64,000 bases of DNA, from positions 62,001 through 126,000 of the forward strand of contig NZ_FONY01000012.1 in assembly GCF_900113045.1 (NCBI RefSeq), given 5' to 3'. Position numbers and translations under genes: made by a program. Shown here one piece after another: positions 9,748 to 19,960 of this stretch; within the stretch, counting starts at the first letter, position 1, and every line of letters starts with the position of its first letter. The notes beneath the pieces were generated by a model, which saw only the letters and a list, made by a program, of their open reading frames with translations, was not told where the DNA came from and made no database searches. The stretch comes from Thermoflexibacter ruber. Its GTDB lineage: Bacteria; Bacteroidota; Bacteroidia; Cytophagales; Thermoflexibacteraceae.

Positions 9748-10680
9748 TTATATAGCTTTTTTGAGTGCTTCCGTCAGTTTGGGTACTACCTCAAAGGCAT
9801 CTCCTACTATTCCGTAATCTGCTGCCTTGAAGAATGGAGCTTCTGCATCTTTATTAATGACGACGATAGTTTTTGAGGAACTTACGCCTGCCAAGTGCTG
9901 AATAGCACCAGAAATTCCTATGGCAATGTATAGGTTAGGACTTACTTTGATGCCTGTCTGCCCTACGTGTTCGTGGTGAGGTCGCCAGTCCATATCAGAA
10001 ACGGGCTTAGAGCAACCCGTAGCGGCGTGTAGTGTTTTAGCTAATTCCTCTACTATGCCCCAGTTCTCGGGACCTTTCAATCCTCTGCCTCCAGAAACTA
10101 CTATGTCTGCATCAGTAAGTAAAATATCGCCTGTTTTTTGTGTAGTTTCTTTGATTTGAACAGTAGAAGGAGAAATGGTTGGATTAAAACTTTCCACAGT
10201 GGCAGTTTTATTTTTTTCTATCAAAGCCACCGCATTTTTTTTAATGGTCAATACTTTTTTAGTATTGTTTAGAGCTAACTCCGCATAGGCTTTACCTGAG
10301 AATACTCCTCTTTTTACAACAAAACCCTTGCTCAATTCTGGTAAAGCAGTTACATTAGATGCTACGGAAGCACCCAGTTTTATCCCTAACATAGGAGCAG
10401 CTAAATCGTTGAGGATAGACTTAGCAAAAATAATCACTTCTGCGTTCTGTGCTTCTGCCGCTTGTGTTACCACCTCGGCAATCTGATTTGCCTCTAATTT
10501 GGCTGTGGTATTGAATTGCAATATTTTATCAGCACCATATTTCCCCAAATCTGCGGCAGCTGTGTCGTTGGTTGCTACTGCTGTTACTTGGCTACCTATT
10601 GCCGCACCGTAAGCCACTGCTTCCAAAGAGGACTTTTTAGGTAAACCGTTTTCTGATTCTATATATACTAAAACATTCAT
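9748..10680 (-). CDS. etfA: electron transfer flavoprotein subunit alpha
   Basis: 310-aa FAD-binding subunit of ETF, which carries electrons from acyl-CoA dehydrogenases to the quinone pool. The C-terminal FAD domain is complete: VVSGGRGLKGPENW, then the DMDWRPHHEHVGQTG region, then LYIAIGISGAIQHLAG. The upstream gene on the same strand is etfB, and the acyl-CoA dehydrogenase at 31.3-33.1 kb is a likely electron donor. The etfB-etfA spacer is long (165 bp) and filled with short direct repeats. Confidence 0.94.
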   Translation of the reverse strand: MNVLVYIESENGLPKKSSLEAVAYGAAIGSQVTAVATNDTAAADLGKYGADKILQFNTTAKLEANQIAEVVTQAAEAQNAEVIIFAKSILNDLAAPMLGIKLGASVASNVTALPELSKGFVVKRGVFSGKAYAELALNNTKKVLTIKKNAVALIEKNKTATVESFNPTISPSTVQIKETTQKTGDILLTDADIVVSGGRGLKGPENWGIVEELAKTLHAATGCSKPVSDMDWRPHHEHVGQTGIKVSPNLYIAIGISGAIQHLAGVSSSKTIVVINKDAEAPFFKAADYGIVGDAFEVVPKLTEALKKAI

Positions 10681-10708
10681 TTTCTACTTTGTTTAAGGTT
10701 GTTGAATA

Positions 10709-10780
10709 GCCACTAATTTCACGAATACTAAATTTTTTTGTAGTCTATGCCACTAATTTCACGAATTTGCACTAATTTTT
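10709..10780. repeat. short direct repeats in the etfB-etfA spacer
   Basis: The 18-mer GCCACTAATTTCACGAAT occurs at 10709-10726 and again at 10749-10766, exactly 40 bp apart. The second copy is followed by a further partial unit TTGCACTAATTTTT. A related 15-mer (TTCACGAACACTAAA, one mismatch) sits at 49294-49308. A run of near-repeated ACTCATA units follows at 10819-10845. The function is unknown. From memory, similar short repeats recur in spacers of many Bacteroidota. Confidence 0.7.
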
Positions 10781-10845
10781 TTTTTAGGCTTTGAGTTACT
10801 TTCATCATAACCAAAAAATAACTCATAACTCATAATTTATAACTC

Positions 10846-11577
10846 TTAAATTACCTTTGCCTCATTTTTCAATAAATCCACTAACTGCTCTACATTATTT
10901 GCATCTATCATTTTACAACTACTGCGTGGGGCAGGTACTTCATAGTTTGCTACTTGTGTAGTTGTAGTTACTGCTACTGCGGGAATTACTTGTAGAGGTT
11001 TAGTTTTAGCGGTCATGATGCCTCTCATATTAGGGATTTTCCACTCTGCAATAGGTTCTTGGCAACCAGCAACGAAAGGAGTAGCTAACTCGACCACCTC
11101 CTTGCCTCCTTCTATTTCTCTGTGCATGGTAGCAACATTTCCATTTAAAACCAACTTCATACAAGGGACAACGCAAGGCAAACCCAGCATTGCCGCTACC
11201 ATACCATGTACTTGCCCTCCATTGTAATCACTCGATTCTCTACCCATGAGAATCATATCATATTGATTTTGCTTTGCCACTTCTGCAATTTGAGCGGCAA
11301 CAAAAAAAGCATCTATTGGCTCGGCATCTATGCGTATAGCATCATCAGCTCCTATCGCCAAAGCCTTGCGTATGGTAGGCTCGGTATCTGCTTTTCCTAC
11401 ACAAAGCACAGTTAGTTTTCCTTTGGTTTCATCTCGCAGTTCCACTGCTCTTGCCAATGCAAAGTCATCGTAGGGTGCAATCACAAAACTCAACCCTGCT
11501 AAATCTGGTTTTCCATCTTTGAAAGGAATTTTAGCATTGGTATCGGGGACATGGCTTATACAAACTAATATTTTCAT
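10846..11577 (-). CDS. etfB: electron transfer flavoprotein subunit beta
   Basis: 243-aa ETF beta subunit (AMP-binding, partner of EtfA). The Met at 11577 was chosen because MKILVCISHVPDT is the family N-terminus. A longer reading to 11643 would add 22 unrelated residues and run through a palindrome. Conserved blocks include DDFALARAVELRD, the ALAIGADDAIRID region and the MGRESSDYNGGQV segment. It is probably transcribed with etfA. Confidence 0.93.
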   Translation of the reverse strand: MKILVCISHVPDTNAKIPFKDGKPDLAGLSFVIAPYDDFALARAVELRDETKGKLTVLCVGKADTEPTIRKALAIGADDAIRIDAEPIDAFFVAAQIAEVAKQNQYDMILMGRESSDYNGGQVHGMVAAMLGLPCVVPCMKLVLNGNVATMHREIEGGKEVVELATPFVAGCQEPIAEWKIPNMRGIMTAKTKPLQVIPAVAVTTTTQVANYEVPAPRSSCKMIDANNVEQLVDLLKNEAKVI

Positions 11578-11623
11578 GCTTGTAATTGATTTTTTTATGG
11601 TTAAGTGCCTGTTTATAGCATTT

Positions 11624-11645
11624 GTTTGAGAAAGTAATCTCAAAC
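11624..11645. promoter_or_regulatory. palindrome upstream of etfB (possible operator)
   Basis: GTTTGAGA-N6-TCTCAAAC is a perfect 8-bp inverted repeat, 46 bp upstream of the etfB start. Its position and symmetry fit a dimeric repressor site. It has no T tract, so a terminator is unlikely. No matching site was seen at the acyl-CoA dehydrogenase promoter. Confidence 0.4.
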
Positions 11646-11746
11646 ATTTTTTAGTCCTGCGAAGTTAGAAAGCAAAATTGGGAATAGAAAGTTTTTACTA
11701 AAAAATATTATGCAAGCAGAGTATTTTTAATAAAACACTCTTATAA

Positions 11747-12415
11747 TCAATCATTTATCGGAAAGCTAATTCCTAAATTAAAACTTAAAGCACGATTGGT
11801 AATGTTACTTGTTCCTAAACCCGGTTTAGCAATATCAGAAAAGCCTATGCCATAGCGTACATCTAATATAAGCCAATTCCCGCCTGATTCACTGATTTTA
11901 TAATGTAATCCTGCGCCTAATAAAAGCCCTAAATCGAGGTTATTGTATCTATCTTTGACATCTACTTCTATGCCTCCAAGGTTTTGCTTTGCAGTCATCA
12001 AGAAATCAACATAAGGACCTAAGAAAACCTTAGTGCGAAGTTTGTCTCCACCTTGCCCAAAGAAATAGTTTACATAAACAGGAATATCCAAGTAGTTGAG
12101 TTTAATATTACTTCTGGCAAACTGGGAGGTTACTGTCCCTTTGGGAGAATAGTTCACCTCGGCGGTAATACCCCAGTTCTCTTGTATGCTGTAAATACCG
12201 AATGCTCCAAAATTGATACCTGCTTTGAAGCGATTTTCTCCTGCGGCTCCCCCTATATTTCCTGCAAAGTTACTCGTATTCAAGCCCCCTCTCAGTCCAA
12301 GTGAAATTGTACCCTCCCCTTGTCCTAAAACAGGTAAAGAAATAATTACAACTAAGATTGTAGTAAATAGCCTATTGAGTAATTTGAAATTGTATCTTGA
12401 ATGTAGTGTATTCAT
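11747..12415 (-). CDS. outer-membrane beta-barrel protein (PorT/OmpA-barrel type)
   Basis: 222 aa with a signal peptide (hydrophobic 16-31, cleavage near VLGQG) and then alternating strands typical of a small eight-stranded barrel: an early LGLRGGLNTSNF, then FGAFGIYSI, VYVNYFFGQ and a C-terminal LSFNLGISFP ending near an aromatic. This is the common Bacteroidota outer-membrane beta-barrel (PorT-like) family; the individual function is unknown. It is a single gene with about 190 bp of non-coding DNA upstream. Confidence 0.82.
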   Translation of the reverse strand: MNTLHSRYNFKLLNRLFTTILVVIISLPVLGQGEGTISLGLRGGLNTSNFAGNIGGAAGENRFKAGINFGAFGIYSIQENWGITAEVNYSPKGTVTSQFARSNIKLNYLDIPVYVNYFFGQGGDKLRTKVFLGPYVDFLMTAKQNLGGIEVDVKDRYNNLDLGLLLGAGLHYKISESGGNWLILDVRYGIGFSDIAKPGLGTSNITNRALSFNLGISFPIND

Positions 12416-12604
12416 GGTATTTTGATTTTTTTATAATTAGGTTTGTTAATGTGCGAGTAAAGATACTTAATAAAAAATAGTTTGCAAAAATCTTATATTA
12501 AAGCTCTTGAGTTATCTGTTATTTTATGCATTTGACTCATTAGTATCCTATTTTCTTCATGTGGCTATCTATGAAGGCTATATTTTACAAATGCTTCCCA
12601 CGAT

Positions 12605-13381
12605 TTAGGTTATGAAAGAGTCAATAGATTTTAGTTTTACCTTTGCTTGTATGACTTCCTTGCTATCTGCTTCTTTGATGATTCGCAGGAGGAAAGTCAG
12701 TTTTTCTCCTTGTTCGCTTGTAAGTTTTTCTAAAAGATGGGCTTGAGCAATGATTTTTTCTCCAAAAAAGCACTCATTTTTAAAAATCATGTCCCACTCC
12801 TCCACAAAAAAATGATTTAATATTTCTACGGGCAGACTTTCCAATGTCCATTGGAAATAGAAAGTATTATTTACATGATTGTTTGTATCTAAATCATGCC
12901 AACGAACTTGATGATAAAATTGGTAATCAATATGTTGCAAAGGAGGTAATTTGGATTTAGGCATAAAAAGAGGAGTTTCTTCTTTGCAAATACTTACACT
13001 ATCTTTGACAAAATCAGGAATAGCGATGAGTTGTCTTTTTGCTAAATCAAATACTAACCAACTGCTTGCGGAAGTGGCAATTAAGTCATTTTGTTCATCA
13101 TAAATCCTAAAATCCCTATATGCTTGGTATTTCTCGAAAGCATAGGCACAGGTTTGTACCTTGATTTCTTCCATTGATTTGGGGTATCGAGATACAAGCA
13201 GATGAAGGCGAGAAAGTACCCAGCCTAAGTTTTTTTCGTGAAGTATGTGTATAGGCAAGCCAATTTCTCCTATATTGTGCATAGCAGTTTCCTGTAAAAA
13301 ATTGACCAAAGCGGGAACAGTAAGCCTATGCCTAAAATCTACTTCGTTTGCCCTGATGCGGAACTTTTCTATCCCAATCAT
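12605..13381 (-). CDS. acyl-ACP thioesterase
   Basis: 258 aa in two hotdog domains (about residues 1-125 and 150-258), as in plant FatA/FatB. The catalytic block is visible in the second domain: DLDTNNHVNN followed by Glu in WTLES, giving Asp, Asn, His and Glu in the usual order. It would release free fatty acids from acyl carrier protein. Its ATG overlaps the dsbD stop codon (ATGA), so the two are translationally coupled, although their functions are not obviously linked. Confidence 0.88.
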   Translation of the reverse strand: MIGIEKFRIRANEVDFRHRLTVPALVNFLQETAMHNIGEIGLPIHILHEKNLGWVLSRLHLLVSRYPKSMEEIKVQTCAYAFEKYQAYRDFRIYDEQNDLIATSASSWLVFDLAKRQLIAIPDFVKDSVSICKEETPLFMPKSKLPPLQHIDYQFYHQVRWHDLDTNNHVNNTFYFQWTLESLPVEILNHFFVEEWDMIFKNECFFGEKIIAQAHLLEKLTSEQGEKLTFLLRIIKEADSKEVIQAKVKLKSIDSFIT

Positions 13382-15525
13382 AGCTTTCTTTTCTTAAACT
13401 CTGCCAAACCTGCATCTAAGAAAGCGACAAAATTCCCTACATTCAAGTCATAATCTTTGGGCGGAGTAAGTAAGTCTTGGTTGTGGTCTAAAAGCAAATA
13501 AAAAGGTTGAGAGTTTACTCCAAATCTTTCTTCTTGGTAGTTTAGGTTAATTTTGCCCATAGTTTTTTTGACTTTCCCATTTTTGGCTGTTACCCATTCG
13601 CTCTCGGGGAGTTCTAATGGGTCATCGGTATAAAGAGCCACGACGATATAATCTTCTTGTAAGCGTTTTAATACTTCGGGTGCAGACCAGACATTGGCTT
13701 CCATTTCCCTACAATTTACACAACCATGACCTGTAAAGTCTATAAAAAGTGGTTTCCCTGCTTGTTTTGCCGCTTGCAAACCCTCTTTGAGGTCAAAATA
13801 CCCTTGTAAGCCATGAGGCAATTTGAGCCTATCTCCATATTTTACTTGTTTAGTAGAAACATTAGTAGGGGAGGCTAATTTCATAGCAGTTAAATCAAAA
13901 TCAAGTGTACTTTGTGGTGGCAAATAGCCCGCTAAGGCTTTCAAAGGCGCGCCAAACATTCCAGTAAATAAGTAAACTGTAAAAGCAAAAGTAGCGATTG
14001 CCAACAATAACCTTGGCACGCTCAACTTACTGATTGGGCTGTCGTGGGGTAATTGAATTTTTCCTAAGAAATATAGTCCCATAGTAAAAGAAATCGCCGT
14101 CCAAATTGCAATATACACGTGGCGGTCTAAAATTCCCCAGTGGTAAACTTGGTCTGCCACACTTAAGAACTTAAAAGCTAAGGCTAATTCTATAAAACCT
14201 AAGACCACTTTCACCGAGTTGAGCCAACCGCCTGACTTGGGGAGGCTTTGCAACCAAGAAGGGAAAATGGCAAAAAAGGTAAAAGGAATGGCAAAAGCAG
14301 AGGAAAAAGCCAGCATTCCTAAAACAGGTTTTATGAACTGTCCGCCTGCTGCTTCGACCAATACTGTTCCTACGATAGGTCCCGTACAAGAGAAAGAAAC
14401 TACGGCTAAGGTAAGTGCCATGAAAAATGCTCCTAAGTACCCTCCTTTTTCTGCTTTGGCATCTAAACTCGTGCTGAGGCTACTTGGCAGCGTAATTTCA
14501 AACATTCCAAAGAAGGAAAGTGCAAAAAGAATGAAAACAATAAAAAAGAAAATATTTGGAAGCCAATGCGTTGCTAATAAGTTAGCGGAGTCTGCTCCAA
14601 AAATCGAGGCAAAAAGTACCCCAATCAATACATAAATCCCTACAATAGAAGCCCCAAAAAAGAGTGCTTTAGCAATGCCTGCTGCCCTTGATTTTTCTTT
14701 TTTGGTGAAAAAGGAAACCGTCATAGGAATCATAGGAAATACGCAAGGCGTAATTAATGCCGCCAGCCCACTCAGAAATGCCGCTAACATGAAAGCTAAT
14801 AAGTTTCCTGTTGGCGGCTTATTGGTTAGGATTGTTTGTTGGCTGTTAGTTGTTAGTTGTTGGTTATTGGTTGTTGGTTGTTCCTCATTGCTTTTTGCAG
14901 AGTCTGTTTTTACTTGGACGATGTTAGGATTGGTAGTTTCTAAGGGTTTAGTTTCTTCTTTTATAAGGTCTTGAGATTGGTTACTATTCGCTTGGTTTTT
15001 ACTTTTTTCGTCTAATTTTTTCTCCTCAGCCACTCCCCCAATAACTTTGATTCCGTCAAAATTAAAGTCATCTTCCAAAGGGATACACTTTCCACTTTCG
15101 TCAGAGCAGACCTGATAGTTGGCAGTAGCATGAATTTTTGGATTTTCCTTTAAAACCTTAATTTTTTGGCGAAACTCAGCGGTTTTAGTGAAATAGGTAT
15201 ATTCTCCGTTCCAGATTTCTGCATCAAACTTCTTTTTTGCACCTACAGGAGTGGGTTTTTTGCCTACTAAGCTGTATGTGTCGTTGGGTGTAAACTCAAA
15301 AGAGGTAAGCATAGGACCTAAATTAGGGTCAAAGTCATTAGAGTAGAGATACCAGCCCTCATCTATTTTTGCAGTAAAAATCAGTTCTACGGTTTCACCT
15401 ACTTTTGCCTCATTAGTAGAGGTTTTAGATTCCCATTGGATAGGGCGAAGTAGTTGCGCCCAAACAGAAGAGTGTATAAGTATCTGAAAAACAAAGATTA
15501 AACTTATAAGAAATATTTTTTTCAT
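13378..15525 (-). CDS. dsbD: thiol:disulfide interchange protein DsbD
   Basis: About 715 aa. The start at 15525 gives the signal peptide MKKIFLISLIF; a Met 7 codons upstream is less likely. Domains: signal, periplasmic DsbD N-domain (about 25-160, ending with the paired-Cys segment CSDESGKC), a polar linker, a CcdA-like eight-helix core (about 230-560) and a periplasmic thioredoxin domain with CVNC near residues 602-605. It passes cytosolic reducing power to periplasmic disulfides and cytochrome c assembly. The linker has an odd Thr/Asn/Gln insertion encoded by an imperfect DNA repeat. Confidence 0.93.
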   Translation of the reverse strand: MKKIFLISLIFVFQILIHSSVWAQLLRPIQWESKTSTNEAKVGETVELIFTAKIDEGWYLYSNDFDPNLGPMLTSFEFTPNDTYSLVGKKPTPVGAKKKFDAEIWNGEYTYFTKTAEFRQKIKVLKENPKIHATANYQVCSDESGKCIPLEDDFNFDGIKVIGGVAEEKKLDEKSKNQANSNQSQDLIKEETKPLETTNPNIVQVKTDSAKSNEEQPTTNNQQLTTNSQQTILTNKPPTGNLLAFMLAAFLSGLAALITPCVFPMIPMTVSFFTKKEKSRAAGIAKALFFGASIVGIYVLIGVLFASIFGADSANLLATHWLPNIFFFIVFILFALSFFGMFEITLPSSLSTSLDAKAEKGGYLGAFFMALTLAVVSFSCTGPIVGTVLVEAAGGQFIKPVLGMLAFSSAFAIPFTFFAIFPSWLQSLPKSGGWLNSVKVVLGFIELALAFKFLSVADQVYHWGILDRHVYIAIWTAISFTMGLYFLGKIQLPHDSPISKLSVPRLLLAIATFAFTVYLFTGMFGAPLKALAGYLPPQSTLDFDLTAMKLASPTNVSTKQVKYGDRLKLPHGLQGYFDLKEGLQAAKQAGKPLFIDFTGHGCVNCREMEANVWSAPEVLKRLQEDYIVVALYTDDPLELPESEWVTAKNGKVKKTMGKINLNYQEERFGVNSQPFYLLLDHNQDLLTPPKDYDLNVGNFVAFLDAGLAEFKKRKL
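14836..14882. repeat. GTTGTTAGTTG-type tandem repeat inside dsbD
   Basis: Imperfect tandem units of TTAGTTG/TTGGTTG/TTGGTTATTGG run across the dsbD linker. On the coding strand they give a Gln/Thr/Asn stretch (QPTTNNQQLTTNSQQ). The repeat stays in frame and sits between two folded domains, where it can be tolerated. Confidence 0.7.
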
Positions 15526-15677
15526 TGTCAATTGGTTTCTTTGCATTTTTGCTTACTACCTCATTTTCACAAATAAAGCAGGCAAAAATAGTAAAATAGA
15601 ACAAGTATTGTTGTAAAACAGCAGACATTTGTATAAAGTTTTCTATCTTGCATAAAGTTCAATAAACGCCAAGTAGC

Positions 15678-16310
15678 ATGACCATAGTTATAGAAAAAAG
15701 GCATAGAAAAATCAAAACTCGCTTTTCTAAAAAAGATATTCCTAAATCCTTGATTTATGAGGAGTATGCAGGTAAGCCTTTGTATTACAGAGGCTTCAAG
15801 GAGGTAATGTAAGGGCTTAAAAGTTTTGATGAAATTATGGGACAAAGCGATATACAAGCAATTATTCATGGGGTCATCATGAATTTTCTGATTAAAAATA
15901 TAGATGAGAGTAGGTTTTTTACTGTTGGAAATGAAACAGGATTACATTTGGACAAAAAAAGTAACGTTTTTTCCGACATTGTAATTTCCGACAAGTCCAC
16001 TCTGCAAAAGTATCAAGCGCAAGGCGAGTATTTTAAAATTCCTCCACTTTCTGTTATAGAAATTGATATACAAGGCGATACAAGCGATTTTGGTATTTCG
16101 GAATTGGATTATTATTGCATGAAAACAAAGGCTTTGCTCGACTTTGGAGTCAAAAAAGTGCTTTGGTTTTTCTCTAAAACCAAACAAGTTTTTGTAGCCA
16201 AACCCTCACAAAATTGGCAAATTATCGATTGGAACAAGGACTTGCTCATTTTAGAAAACTATCGCTTCAATATAAATGAGGAGTTAGAGAAAAGTGGGTG
16301 GAGAGTATAG
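15678..16310 (+). pseudogene. Uma2 family endonuclease-like gene with an in-frame stop
   Basis: Reading from the ATG at 15678 gives 44 residues ending YYRGFKEVM, then TAA at 15810-15812, and then in the same frame GLKSFDEIMGQSDIQAIIHG and on to 16310. The two parts join as one Uma2-family (DUF820) protein of about 210 aa, with the typical IYEEY...YYRG N-terminal hairpin, the SDIVIS strand, the PLSVIEI strand and the DYY..K..LDFG..VLWF core. No frameshift is needed; one nonsense codon splits it. Translation could restart at ATG 15837 (157 aa) but would lack the first strands. A sequencing error or readthrough cannot be excluded. A weak promoter-like TTTG...TATCTTG lies just upstream. Confidence 0.75.
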
Positions 16311-16316
16311 TAAAGA

Positions 16317-18362
<2,046 letters not shown>

Positions 18363-18421
18363 TTAGTTCATTTTTCCTGCTAATTTATAAAAATATGCTT
18401 TCCATTTAAGCAAATCTGTAT

Positions 18422-18453
18422 TTTGTTTTTTGTTGAGTAAAATCTTAGCTTTG
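18422..18453 (+). promoter_or_regulatory. Bacteroidota-type promoter for the Nramp-like gene
   Basis: TTTG (18422-18425), a 20-bp spacer, and TAGCTTTG (18446-18453), matching TTTG-N20-TAnnTTTG. The predicted start of transcription is near 18460, about 20 bp before the ATG. Confidence 0.5.
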
Positions 18454-18481
18454 ACGCTCTCACCAATATCTTTTTAAAACT

Positions 18482-19834
18482 ATGCAAGACCCATATCAAA
18501 TCACAACAGGTGCTATTAAAGAACCTCCTGCTTCTTGGTGGGGAAAATTGAAATTTTTAGGTCCGAGTTTTATCCTTTCTGCTTCTATTGTTGGCTCGGG
18601 AGAACTCATAGCTACTACCGTATTGGGAGCAAAGGCAGGTTTTACAGCTTTATGGGTTATAGTTTTGAGTTGTTTATTGAAAGTAACCGTACAGTTAGAA
18701 TTTGGCAAACATACTATCCTCACGGGAGAGTCAGCGATGTCTGCTTTTAATAAGTTGTCAGGTTTTTCTATAGGAAAGGCAAAGTGGTCTTTGTGGGTTG
18801 TTTTCTTGATTTTACTGCCCAAAATTGCTCAAATTGGAGGAATCTTAGGTGCGACGGCAGTAGTTTTCAATATGCTTTTCAATAATATTCCTCTCAAGAT
18901 TAGTGCTGTAATAGTTGCTTTGATGAGTTCCTTACTCATTTATAAAGGGAATTATCGCAGAGTAGAATTGCTCTCTGCGGGCATGATAGCCTTGTTTACC
19001 CTGCTTACCCTTACCTCTTTATTTTCATTGAGATATACGCCGTATCAGTTTGGTTGGGACGAGATTAGCAGTGGATTGGCTTTTCAAATTTCAGGGGACT
19101 TGATGCTGTTTGCTATTGGGGCATTTGGCATTACAGGGGTAGCAAGCGATGAGATTATTTCCTATACGTATTGGTGTATAGAAAAGGGGTATGCCTCTTA
19201 TACAGGAGCTTTTCAAGATACTCCTGAATGGAAAAAACGTGCTAAGGGTTGGATGCAAGTAATGTATTTTGATGCAGTGCTTTCTATGCTGATTTATACT
19301 ACTGTAACAGTAGCTTTTTATCTATTGGGTGCAGCAATTTTGTACAAGCAAGAGGTAGTTCCTTTAGGCAATGAAGTAATTGAAACATTGGCACTTATAT
19401 ATACCCAATCGCTGGGCGTTGGTTTTAAAAATGTGTATTTGATAGGAGCATTTTTTGTGCTATTCTCAAGCCTTTACGCAACGCTTGCCTTTTGGATTCG
19501 ACTTTTGACAGACTTATTTGGACACTTTGCATGGATTGATTTTTGGGACATGAGCAAGCGGAAGCGCATAAGTAACCTGCTGGCGTGCTTGCTTCCAGCA
19601 ATTTGGCTACTTGCCTATCTATTTATCAATCTTCCTGTCCTGATGGTATTGGCTGGGGGAGTAGCAGGCTCAGTCCTGTTATTTTTAGTGATTTTTGTTG
19701 CCTACCATTTAAAGTACAAAAGGCAGCAAGTTATTCCTTCTGGAGCTGCTTACACCATTGCTTTTTGGATAAGTATTATTTCTATTGTTTCGGTAGGGGT
19801 GTATGGAATCATGAAACTAATTATCAGGGACTAA
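18482..19834 (+). CDS. Nramp-related membrane transporter
   Basis: 450 aa, about 11 transmembrane helices, clearly Nramp-like in layout (FLGPSFILSASIVGSGELIATT opening). In TM1 the canonical metal-binding DPGN is replaced by GSGE (about residues 38-41), and in TM6 the canonical Met-Pro-His is replaced by a GVASDE stretch (about 218-223). The ligands that select Mn/Fe in classical MntH are therefore absent, and the substrate may differ (Mg2+ or an organic solute). The fold assignment is firm; the substrate is not known. Confidence 0.85.
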   Translation: MQDPYQITTGAIKEPPASWWGKLKFLGPSFILSASIVGSGELIATTVLGAKAGFTALWVIVLSCLLKVTVQLEFGKHTILTGESAMSAFNKLSGFSIGKAKWSLWVVFLILLPKIAQIGGILGATAVVFNMLFNNIPLKISAVIVALMSSLLIYKGNYRRVELLSAGMIALFTLLTLTSLFSLRYTPYQFGWDEISSGLAFQISGDLMLFAIGAFGITGVASDEIISYTYWCIEKGYASYTGAFQDTPEWKKRAKGWMQVMYFDAVLSMLIYTTVTVAFYLLGAAILYKQEVVPLGNEVIETLALIYTQSLGVGFKNVYLIGAFFVLFSSLYATLAFWIRLLTDLFGHFAWIDFWDMSKRKRISNLLACLLPAIWLLAYLFINLPVLMVLAGGVAGSVLLFLVIFVAYHLKYKRQQVIPSGAAYTIAFWISIISIVSVGVYGIMKLIIRD

Positions 19835-19960
19835 ATTTCTTGGCTAAATCAACAATAAAGAAAATACAAGTTTTTATATTTGTAGTATTTGACTCGATTT
19901 CCCCTTTTGATGCTATATTATATTTGGCAGCTATTCACAAACAAATTTGCTTTGCTTTCC

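Noticed and set aside
14219-14635. A 138-aa plus-strand reading frame inside dsbD
   Set aside because: It is antisense to the conserved CcdA-like membrane core of dsbD and its Lys/Pro/Ser-rich product resembles no protein family.
15567-15869. A 100-aa minus-strand reading frame
   Set aside because: It is antisense to the start of the Uma2 gene, lacks any domain pattern, and the Uma2 frame explains the region better.
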